A DNA stretch of 64,000 bases from Zoroaster sp. YZ-2022 (lineage: Eukaryota > Echinodermata > Asteroidea > Forcipulatida > Zoroasteridae): contig CM055823.1 of NCBI GenBank assembly GCA_029582265.1, positions 25,036,569-25,100,568 on the forward strand, in the 5' to 3' direction. Shown piece by piece: positions 36,801 through 49,100 of this stretch. The notes beneath the pieces were generated by a model, which worked only from the letters and a program-made list of their open reading frames with translations, was not told where the DNA came from and did no database searches. Each line of letters starts with the position of its first letter. The stretch's first letter is position 1. Both the position numbers and the translations under genes were made by a program.

Positions 36801-39800
36801 AAGGTTACATGAAGTCTCCATCTTATTGGTCATGTATAACTACATGTCACATCCCCTATGGGGGAGATTATGCAGTATCCAACTATAGGACCATCGTTAA
36901 TCTGCATGTCACATCCCGTATGGGGAGATTATGCAGTATCCAACTATAGGACCATCGTTAATGTGAAACTGCATGTCACATCCCGTATGAGGAGATTATG
37001 CAGTATCCAACTATAGGACCATCGTTAATGTGAAACTGCATGTCACATCCCGTATGAGGAGATTATGCAGTATCCAACTATAGGACCATCGTTAATGTGA
37101 AACTGCATGTCACATCCCGTATGGGGGAGATTATGCAGTATCCAACTAGGACCATCGTTAATGTGAAACTGCATGTCACATCCCATATGGGGAGATTATG
37201 CAGTATCCAACTCGGACCAAACTACTGAAACATCTGAGATTACCGTGACGTAGACAATGAATATCATAAAGAACACGTGTCTAATGGGATTCTGCAATCA
37301 ACTGCATGCGTCGTTTTCGTCGAATGGAAACAATCACAATCTTCCATTCAGCGGCGTAGCCAGACATTTTCAGTGGCGGGGCACAGGGGGTCATTGCTTT
37401 TCAGTGGGGAAGGACCCAGGGGGGTATTGAGCATGGGTTATTCAGTGTTGGGGGGGGGGGGGTCATGCTTTTTCACACGTTTTCTATACTACAACAAAAC
37501 AGTGCTAAAATAATTGTTGGCCACAAAGCCAAGGGCGCAACCACGTGTTGAAAGTTGGGGGTCCCAAGCAGCCAATAGCAACGTGATCTGCGGGCACGTG
37601 TTGAAAGTTGGGGGGGGGTCCCAAGCAGCCAATAGCAACGTGATCTGCGGGCGAGCGAAGCGAGCACGCCACTAGCAGCTGGGGTCTTGGTTCAATATCA
37701 CGTATTTCAGCGTGTTGATGGAAGTGTTGCATAATTGTGATGTCATGAATGACATTACTGGGATCATGTATACATAAAATACCAAAATGTTTTATTAATT
37801 AGATTAAGCTAGTAGTAAAGCTACACACAGACTGTGCTAACTGTGTGACACAGTTAGCATGATTCACTTGACCACCTGGTTTTTTTTATTTATTTTAACT
37901 TTCACCTGTGAAATATGGATGTTTCACGATAATAAACGCTTATCGGACTATTTTGGACCTCCCCAGAAAATAAGGTCTTCCAGAAGTTGGGGAGGTCCAC
38001 ATAGTAGGGGGTCGTTACCCCGACCCCCCGTGGTTGCGCCCTTGCACAAAGCGGTCAGTGACAGTGACCCACTTTTCATTCCGTTGCATTGTATTGATGA
38101 ACGCATGAGCACGCGCACTTTCTGGCGACGATTTTGAATCCCCACCACATAAGTTAAACAATAATGGATTGGTATACGATTACAAAGGTTTCGTTTTTTT
38201 ACTGGCACTATTGTAAATGAAGGCCTACAACTAGCAGACTTATTCAGGATATAACTTTTTAACGTTTTTCCTTTTTTCCCCCTTTCTTTTCCCTTTCTTT
38301 TCCTCTTTCCTTTTCTTTTTCTTTTCTTTTTTGGGGGCACTATCGGGATTTTTTCGTGGGGGAGGCACTGGAAATTTGTGGGGGGAACGTTCCTCCAGGC
38401 CACCCCCTCCCCCCGGCTACGCCGCTGCTTCCATTGTCATCCTATGGTAAACAATGAATACCGGATACAGCAGTTATGAGTTAGTATTTGAAAGTAAAAG
38501 CACCATAGCAATGTTTCTGCCTATACCTGAATCTGAACATCCATATCCTTGCAAGACACATGAACACTGACATGTATATCTATGGAGGAATTCTGTACTG
38601 ACGCAATCTAGTTCACAATCTGTAAAATACATACAAATTTGGCAATTATTACCACTGAGCTCATTAAGATAAAGCTAATATATTATACAAAGAGCTTGAT
38701 TTATTATTTTATAGAGTCTTCAAGGGAAAAAAACAACATTGGTAATTTGAGATTATCAGTTGAACGAATAATTATCTAAACACTTACTGAAATTATTTTG
38801 TTCCACGAAATGCTTTTATTGTAGAAAAATGTAATTGTTAAATCGAATTTCATAATTTTTGTAAAACATTACAACATAAAAAAGCATGTGACAGATTTTC
38901 ATCGTTTCATAAAATAACTTGTGATGAAACTTCCACAGATATTGTAATAGTTGCCAAAACTATTGTAGATTCCCCTTTATCATGATCCTTGATTATATCA
39001 TTTGCCATTACGAATGACATTTTATGAAATGTAGGCCTATACAGAAGTGACATTTAAAGACAGTGAAAACCTTTGTTAATTACCCTATTACAAAATAACT
39101 AAATTATATAATCTAACAACTTAATTGTGTCATTTAATCACAAATTTGATATGGATCACAGCCTTGATCCATTTTCCACTTGAGAAGGCATGCAAACAAC
39201 TCTAAAGGCAATGAAATGAACTGAACTTTCACAGGTTGGTTTCTGCACGTATCTCTTGGTTCTTATAAAGTGTGGATACATGTAAACACATACTTGATCC
39301 ATAGCTGTGGGGACATTCATATTAGACCAAAATATAGATATGGGCATACATTTACGAATGATGTATACTCCCTTTAAGTGTTTTCTATTAACAAAGGGAG
39401 ATGTGTATTTATTTGTTTATTTATTAATTCAATTGTTTTACGGGGCGGAGCTAATCTGAATAGTTTGTGCCAAAGGAGATTAATACGAATGTAGCAGTAT
39501 GACACGGCAGCTGTGCAGTTGTAATTTATTTTGTAATATCATTCCATTTCTGTCAGCTTGTATTTTTAATACATGTAGTTTAGATTAAAGTTTTATAACA
39601 ACTTCGTAAAATTCCGTACAAAATAATTAACTATTGATTGAGTTTATTTAATCGTGCCTTTTTTATTTATGTTTATTATGTCTATGATATAGTGTGCATC
39701 CATTGTCACTGGATAGTGGGCATTGTGTACAATACAGTATAGGACCTACGCAGGTCAAGTATGAGGCTTCATCTCTTTATATGACGTTTATTTTTTTGGA

Positions 39801-39936
39801 GCACGTCTTTTCCGTCAAATATTTGCCACATAAGCACAACCATTTAAAACAATTATTTTTTGGTTTTAAGTTGTTTGCGCTGTACATTCTTTGCAAGTTT
39901 ACCAAACATTTTGATCCTGTGTCACAAGATTAATTC

Positions 39937-39972
<36 letters not shown>

Positions 39973-40163
39973 GGTTCGCGAGCAAAGAAAAATTGGCTGA
40001 TCGCGGCCGGACTCGAACCCGCGACCTCTCGAATACTAGACGAGCGCTCTACCAACTGAGCTAACCAGCCGCTATGTTGGTGGGCGGTCCACTTATGCCA
40101 ATTATCTATTGCTCTATGGGGCCAGGTCAGAGGCCAAACCATATCTGCCGAGTAGCCAGGGAT

Positions 40164-40199
<36 letters not shown>

Positions 40200-43100
40200 C
40201 TGATATGATTATTACGCAATCATACTTTATGAGGATCATAAAATGTGTGAAGAAATCACTTATTAATTGTTTCAAATCTTTTGATTGTCACGTTTCTGAA
40301 ATTGGGAATTTTATTAATACGGGAATTGTTTCACAAAATGGCTATTTTTGGCATGCATTTTTTCCCAGTAGTCTCCAAAATGAAAGCACTTTAGAAGGAA
40401 TAATTTCTCGGGTTCCTTTTAGACAAAAAATCTGTAAAGCAACTGGTGTACTTTGGCTTCAATGGAAAATGTAAATGTCACATTATTTAAATGTCCCATG
40501 TTCAAATAACACCTGTGATGTCAACGGTATTCTTCCATAGTGTTCATATTGAGCGTACTGCCTACACCACTGGTGTTAGCTTTTAAACCTCCCAGTTTGT
40601 GCAGTGCATATCCCATAGTTTGTACATACCTGCGCATGAATCGCCGCTCCAGCCTCCATCACATTCACACTGACATGTCTGATCAATGAACACACCATTA
40701 TTCTCACAGGATAGCTTATCACACTCTGGAAGTAAAGTCATTATTGTACAATATTATTGATGGGATTCTATTCAATTGCATTGACAGGTTTATCATATAC
40801 GGAAACGTTCAAAAGCAATCTTAGCTCAAAGCGCATTGTTCCCTTAATTAAACACTGACGAACTGTAAAAGCTGTGTCCTTTATACTCCATTTGGCTAAA
40901 GACAATGTTATGGATTTGTCATTGAATTGACACATGGATAGCAATTATGAGCGCAATTTAGCCTCTGTAAAAGGCGCTTTAGAAATGACGGTTGTTGTTA
41001 TTATTGCAAAATGATGTCTCTGAATAAATGTCAATATGTAATTTGAAGAGATAAGTAATTTGCCCACTTTTTTATATTGTCCAGTTTGCCTCCTTTAGTG
41101 TTTTTGTTTACGGTTTTCAAAAAGCTTATGACACAAATTATTGTTCTGATCAGATGTCATTATAGAAACTATTTATCATGTCTTTGCCGATGACTTTGGT
41201 TAACGACCATTTGTGATAACGTGCCAAAACGAAAACCGATATTGATGAAAACTAGAACATGTTAAATGTGTCAACCATTTACTTATAGAGTGAACAACGA
41301 AATTTGACTACAGCAATCCTATGGATTACCGTACTATTGCTCTACCAGCTGAGCAATCTACAATCGCGGCCAAAATAGTTGGGACACGTTACAATAAACA
41401 TACCCTCCCCTGTCCCCCACTCCCCCGCTTCCCCCAGCAATGTTGTTATCTCCGGAGCACAGACCGCGCAATGAGAGCCAACATTGTCAGGGTCCGGGGG
41501 GCCCAGCGAGATTTGACCGGGATTGTAGTCCTATATAGGTGGTCTCCCAATTTGGTCAATATCTTTGTTCACAGGGTGCTAGTCAGAAGTCGGTCCGTGT
41601 GATTACAAGGACATGATGCGATTTCATATGGATGACATCATTTAGTTCGGTAAATCACAAAGTCTCATCATAAAGTTTACATCATGAGATAATCTAGTAA
41701 TGCATTTTGTAGTGTCTAGGGCCAACGCTGTTTGTTAAGTATTAAGCTGTATCTCTTCCCATAAAGACCAATGTCGTTGCTGCATTTAACATTTTAGTTA
41801 TTTTGTACGTATAGTTCACTCGAGTTGAGTTTGAAATAGTTATTTGGAATTTTTACAACATGTTGGTTTATTGTATTTCTGGAGATTTATTCACATCATT
41901 GTGCAATCAAAAAACTTTATACTTAATATAATTTTATTGTGGATTTATTAACAGGGGAATATTCGACAAAATATTTGTTAAATGTTTTTTTTCCAGTTCT
42001 CTAAAATGAATGATAAATTGTATTTATAAATATTTTAGTAATTCAGTAATGCAATGTCGATGTGACTTTTCATAATTTGAATCGCCCGCATTTAATCGAG
42101 GTGAATTGTTTGCACACATAGGTGGCCTACATTATAATTGTACATAACCAGTGCAGGTCTCATGAGCAGGGAAACCATAGGAAAAACATAAACACTATGT
42201 CACAAGATTATCCTGATTTGTATTTATTATGTCATTAACTTGTGTGTAAGCGCCATGAGCCTCTCGGGAATGGCGCATGATAAATACTTGTTGTAATGTA
42301 ATGTAATGTAAAAAAGATTCATTCAATTATAATCTTTTGATTTTTCTGATATTATTATTACGCAATCATACTTTGAGAATCATAAATTGTGTGAAGAAAC
42401 CACTTATTAATTGTTTCAAATCTTTTGATTGGCACGTTTCTGAAATTGGGAATTTTATTAATACGGGAATTGTTTCACAAAATGGCTATTTTTGGCATGC
42501 ATTTTTTCCCAGTAGTCTCCAAAATGAAAGCACTTTAGAAGGAATAATTTCTCGGGTTCCTTTTAGACAAACAATCTGTAAAGCAACTGGTGTACTTTGG
42601 CTTCAATGGGAAATGTAAATGTCACATAATTTAAATGTCCCATGTTCAAATAACACCTGTGACGTCAACGTTATTCTTCCATAGTGTTCATATTGAGCGT
42701 ACTGCCTACGCCACTGGTGTTAGCTTTTAAACCTCCCAGTTTGTGCAGTGCATATCCCATAGTTTGTACGTACCTGCGCATGAATCGCCGCTCCAGCCTC
42801 CATGACATTCACACTGACATGTCTGATCATTGAACACACGATTATTCTCACAGGATAGCTCATCACACTCTGGAAGTAAAGTCATTATTGTACAATATTA
42901 TTGATGGGATTCTATTCAATTGCATTGACAGGTTTATCATATACGGAAACATTCAAAAGCAATCTTAGCTCAAAGCACATTGTTCCCTTAAACACTGACG
43001 AACTGTAAAAACTGTGTCCTTTATACTTCATTTGGCTAAAGACAATGTTATGGATTTGTCATTGAATTGACACATGGATAGCAATTATGAGCGCAATTTA

Positions 43101-46100
43101 CCCTCTGTAAAAGGCGCTATAGAAATGACGGTTGTTATTATTATTGCAAAATGATGTCTCTGAATAAATGTCAATATGTCATTTGAAGAGATAAGTAATT
43201 TGCCCACTTTTTTATATTGTCCAGTTTGCCTCCTTTAGTGTTTTTGTTTACCGTTTTCAAAAAGCTTATGACACAATTGATTTTTCTGATCAGATATCAT
43301 TATAGAAACTACTTATCATGTCTTTGCCGATGACTTTGGTTAACGATCATTTATGGTAACGTGCTAAAACGAAAACCGATATTGATGAAAACTAGAACAT
43401 GTTAAATGTGTCAACCATTTACTTATAGAGTGAACAACGAAATTTGACTACAGCAATCCTATGGATTACTGTACTATTGCTCTACCAGCTGAGCAATCTA
43501 CAATTGCGGCCAAAAAAGTTGGGACACGTTACAATAAACAACCCTCACCTGTCCCCCACTCCCAAATCTCCGCTCCCCGCTCCTCCGCTTCCCCCACCAA
43601 TGTTGTTATCTCCGGAGCACAGACCGCGCAATGAGAGCCAACATTGTCAGGGGGCCGGGGGGCCCAGCGAGATTTTACCGGGATTGTAGTCCTATATAGG
43701 TGGTCTCCCAATTTGGTCAATATCTTTGTTCACGGGGTGCTAGTCAGAAGTCGGTCCGTGTGATTACAAGGACATGATGCGATTTCATACGGATGACATC
43801 ATTTAGTTCGGTAAATCACAAAGTCTCATCATAAAGTTTACATCATGAGATAATCTAGTAATGCATTTTGTAGTGTCTAGGGCCAACGCTGTTTGTTAAT
43901 TATTAAGCTGTATCTCTTCCCATAAAGACCAATGTCGTTGCTGCATTTAACATTTTAGTTATTTTGTACGTATAGTTCACTCGAGTTGAGTTTGAAATAG
44001 TTATTTGGAATTTTTACAACATGTTAGTTTATTGTATTTCTGAGTTTATTCACATCATTGTGCAATCAATAAACTTTATACTTAATATAATTTTATTGTG
44101 GATTTAATAACAGGGGAATATTCGACAAAATATTTGTTAAAGATGGACTACAACGAAAACTCTCACATTAAATTGACTATCGAACCTTGTTTATGTTGTA
44201 TTCAGGTAACAATTTATTGTTGTGGTCATGTTTTTCTCTTTATAATTTTGTTGCAATTTGACCGAAAAAATTAGACCCCGCTTCTTCGATTTTTGAAATT
44301 TCCCGCCCTGCACTGGTTCCCGACAAAGACCCATTGAAAATCCACTATGAAATCCACGATATAGTACCAGCGGACTTGTAAACCAGCGAAAAGGGATGAC
44401 GTACAACCCATGAGCAACCGAGAGTAAACAGAAGACGCCATGTTACTTCCGTGTATATTATACATGCGTTTTCATGCGTTTTCATGCGTCAGCAGAGGCA
44501 TGAAGTTTTTATGAAGCTTTTTTTCGATGTTGTTGTAATGCCGACTTCATGTGTTGTTGGTGGATGCACTAGAAATAGTATTAAGAATCCAGAGACTCAT
44601 TTTGTTCAATTTCCGCGGGATCCTGCGATATCAAAGGAATGGGTGAAGTTCGTGAATAATACACGAAAGGATTTCACCTTCTTGGCAAGAAGTAGGCCTT
44701 TGATTTGTTCTGCCCATTTTTCGGAGGACTGTAGAGAACGTTCAAGTGCATTGAAAGAATCACTGGGTTTGAAGTCAAAGTATCGTTTGAAATTGAAGCC
44801 TGGATCCATCCCCACATTGAAAGCGCCAAATATCGAGAGTACTCGTGCAAGTGCGTCGCCGCCGTCTACTACTGCTAGTACTAGTACGTCGGCCGAGTCA
44901 TCGGTCTCCGGGTCCGTGGCCGCAGAGTCACAAAAGGTGCACTTCAAAGTTCAAACGTAGAGGCTTCACTGGGACAGCATTCCAGAAAAGAGAGAGAAGC
45001 CGGGTAAGTTAATGTACTGAATAAAAAACGTCCGAAATGATCCCTTAAGCTGCTTTTGAACATATTTAATTTAGGCCCAATAAGAAAAATAGACTAGTGA
45101 AAATCTGTACTCTTTTCTTGTGGCCAATCATGTCAATGGCCGCCGCTCTGCTCTGAATCTGACTTGGCTACATACTGTGGCCTAGGCTAGAGTGTATGCC
45201 ACAGTATGTAGCTAAATCTCAGTCCATGACCGTGAATGATGGCCGTGCTTTGGCATGTTCATGCTCTGGTTTCTGGCATGTTGATTATTCATGCTCAATC
45301 ATGTGTGAATCCTATAATTTTAATCCATATTGACTGTTCCAGTTCCAGTTAAGTCTTTTTCTTTGTCTTGCTGACCAGTATTTAAGTTAGTCCATGGACA
45401 ATTATTTTTGCCAAAGCTGTCTGAGAATGCGGAGTGGATGCCTAAGAATTGTTCACTCGTTTTTTGAAGGCACAGCTCCAAAATATCTTCATGCTCCCAT
45501 CCCTGGTCCTTCAGATGGGTTTACTAAGTCAGGGACTGCAAACATGATGTAAATTCATAAATGAAAAAAGTATTAAGCGATCAAGAATGAAGAAAAGGCA
45601 CACACACCACTCATTTTTGGGGTGATTTGCATGTTATCGTCATTTAATTCCCACTCTCCACTTTTAACACTGAAATGAATAAGTGGATTTTTGAGTGCTT
45701 TTCTAAGTGTTTGGGATCCATGAACAACATGGCACATTCACATTACCGTGTACTCTAAAACTATGAGATGAAAGCGTATAAACAACCTGATAAACCTAGG
45801 ATTAATTACTGTGAAAGGGTTTATTATTGTCAACAAATATGTATTAAAGAACTTCTGTATGATGTCTGTTTTTTATTTCTTTTACAGGTTTTGGAAGAAG
45901 CCTTTGCTGACTACGAGACTAAGCATGGAGTCACGCAGCCTCCACCACCGGACAGCTCAAGCTCATCAGCCGATGAGGTAATATTCTAATTTATTTATCA
46001 TTCAGGCTAAGTACATGTACATGTAACCATACCCCCCCCCCCCCTTAAAAAAAATGTATCTAAAATGTACCCAGTCAGTTTCCCTTGTGGTTGATTACAT

Positions 46101-49100
46101 ATTATTTGTTTTTACAAAGACAACTTTAAAACTCCACACACAGTTGTTTATATAATTTGGCATTTTACAGCTTTGCTTGTGCAAGTGCCACACAGATACT
46201 GTTTCAAGTTTTTAGGTTTTTGGCATATAAATAGAAATACATTTCTGATAATCTTCTGCTACATTATAGGATCAAACAACCCAAACTGTATCAAGACGGC
46301 GGTGCGCAATAGACCTAATTGATGTCTCCAAAACCAACTACCATCCAAAAGATGCCTCTTCAAAGTTCATCCGGTCCAAGAAAACTCAGACCAACCGCAA
46401 GATGTTTCATCCAGTTAACAAAGGTAAAGTTTAACCTAACTATCCCAAGGCCTGTAAAATTCTCCCCATGGTTTTGCCTTATTTTTATGGATTAGGTACT
46501 GTACCGCTGTGGTATGTACACCCATAGAGGGGTCTTTTTCCTTCCTCCATGCATAGAGCTCTATGTTACACCCAAAGCACCCATACTCAGCATGGGGAAA
46601 GACATTCCAATTTTATGTAAGTCCAAGGGTTTGGGTGCACGATCATATTAACATGAACTGTGGTAGATTTTAGGAGGGGCATTCGGGCTAAGGGATGAGG
46701 GCTAATGAACTTTAAGATGCTACAACTTTGCTTCATGACTGACATCTCAAATTCATTGTCTCCTTTGTTGCTGTTTATTAAATGTTTTTTAACATAAACA
46801 ACTGTGACAAAATGGTTTTGCATATGTAATAACCACATATTTAATTTAAAAAAACATTTTACATATATTTCAGGTGTGCAAGTATGTCGACTACCCAAGC
46901 GTCACCACAAATCTACTGAATGCTCAATTGTGAAAGGGAAGCCCCTGACAAAACTCCATGCCGTACAGCCAACAGTTACAGTACAGGAACCACCGGTAGA
47001 CCCTGCCGTATTGTCTGATGAACCTGCTTTTTTTTTTTTTTTTTTTTTTTGGGGGGGGGGGGGGGTTGCCCGGGGAGTAGAATCAACTTTGTTTGAAGAC
47101 ATAATGACATGGCCTGTACACATTTTTCATTATTTTATTGGTGGATTTTACAATTCATTGCCACTGTACACTCAAGACAAGTTTTTAAGTTTTATAGGCA
47201 GAAGTACAGGAGATTTACCTACATGAGATTTACAATATTAATCTTCTTCAAACTTCTCCCTTTTGCAATGCTCACCCAAGGAACCTAATTGAATTAGCTT
47301 TTATCAAAGAAAATCTAAACCTGCTCAGCAGTAGGGTTATGCTGATTTTACACAAGTTCCACACAAGTATTTACAGGATTTTGATCACATACTTTCGTTT
47401 TGTCATCAAAAAGCAGACTTTGAAAATTACTCTTTACATGTTTTGGTTTGTGTGTGTTTGGGGGGGGGGGGGGTGGTGCAAGGGGAGTATTGGTGTATTT
47501 TACAATTTATTGCCACTGTACACTCAGAACAAGTTTAATTTTGGTGGGGGGGGGGGAGGGTGTCCTACGGGAGAAGAATCGACCTTGACTATTTTATTTT
47601 CTATTGTAATTAGTATTGTTTTTTTCTTGATGGTGTTGCGTATCATTTTACGGGAGACCTATTTTGTTTTCTTTGGGGTGGAGGGGGGGTAAGAGTATAG
47701 CTTATCTGTCTTGTTTTTAGACTGTCTCTGGCTGGTCCAGGATATATTTTTACAATGCACATGAAGTTTTTGTATTGTATCATTTAGGTTCCGTTTTATT
47801 TCAGTCCTTTTCTTTTCTTTTCTTTTTTCTTTCTTTTTTACTTACATATCAGGCGCGGATCCAGAAGGGGGGGGGGAATCGAATAACCCCCCTGCTCTGA
47901 CAGCAAGATAATGAAAAACACAGAAGGGGATATTATCGAACATAAAGAAAAAGAAAGGCCTGACCCCCTCATGCCAAAATTCCTGGATCCGCCCCTGCTG
48001 ATATTTGCCTGTTTTTATCACTTTATCTGGCTCCCATGTATTTAATCTTTTATAATCTTTGCTATTGTTACTTTAGGTTATTTTATTATATTTAAAGGGC
48101 CTGGGAGCATTTTATTCAAATGGATTTGGTGCTATATACATGTCTTTTATATTTTTTATTAATATTTGATTGAAGACAGAATGACATGGCCTGTACACAT
48201 TTATTGTTATTCTATTCTTGTATTTTACAATTTATTGCCACTGTACACTCAGAACAAGTTTTAAGTTTTAAAGGCAGACGTACATGAGATTTACAATATT
48301 AGTCTTTGTCACACTTCTCCCTTTTGAGATGCAAAGCCAAAAAAACCTAATTGAATTAGCTTTAATCCAAGAAAATCTGAACCTGCTCAGCAGTAGAGTT
48401 ATGCTGAATGTAAGTTTTTTTCCTGGGAAAAGAGCAGCAAGTGTGAAACGAATTTCAAAGGATTTCCAGTTCGGTTTAACAGAACAATGGCCAAGTTCCA
48501 AACAAGTATGTACAGGATTTTGATTAAGTTGTTTTCGTCATCAAGATGCAACTTTTTAAATTTTGATATTTTAACCTCAAAAATAAACTGAATTGTTGGT
48601 TGCAAATACATACATATTTTGTCTTGTCATTTATTCGAAAGTACTAAGGTCTTGTAAAATTTTCAGTTCTTGGCATCTTTCTGCCATACCGAATTTGTAA
48701 TGTTTTTACCATAGTGTATTGTTGGCAACATAAAACAAGTTTATTTCACATTAGTGCTAAATTAATCAACTTCTCCCCCCCCCCCCCCGAAAAGACACAA
48801 CATGAAATACACACGTAATTGATTCCGCCATTGATCATGGTTTATGAACGCACAAAATAATTTGTAACTCCCTCCAAATAATTATAACTAGGGAAGAATG
48901 TTACCAATTTAAAAAATAAAACAAAGCAAATCGGCCTAATCCAGTGGTGGATACGAAAATCCTTTGTACTGTCCATCAGGGTTTGGGAACGTCCTGCGGA
49001 TTGCGTCCATTACACATGATGGCAGTGGCAATCGGTTGAAACGGCCAAGATAACCCCAACACCACCTCACCACTTGCCGATATGCAACATGGCGATATTT

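Larger units (their letters stand above)
40199..42344. repeat. Tandem duplication unit A (2.15 kb, with EGF exon 5)
   Basis: Very similar to 42345-51236 once the insertion 44137-50876 is removed. It starts with TTACGCAATCATACTTT and includes the EGF exon, an intronic tRNA-related stretch near 41330-41600 and the undisturbed TTAA target site at about 41979 that corresponds to the insertion point in unit B. Confidence 0.9.

Noticed and set aside
37277..38403. ORFs across the hAT-like elements
   Set aside because: Short, low complexity, cross the insertion borders, and match nothing recognisable.
39995..40070. Functional tRNA-Thr(AGT) gene
   Set aside because: Mismatched T stem and extra bases before the 3' acceptor strand, and location inside a TA-framed repeat; called a SINE-like remnant instead.
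40199..44140. Duplication A/B as an assembly artefact of two haplotypes
   Set aside because: Not fully excluded, but the third truncated unit C beyond the transposon and the older duplication in the same gene argue for real tandem copies.
46996..47123. Lys-rich minus-strand ORF
   Set aside because: Antisense of the T/G tract in the THAP gene's fourth exon region.
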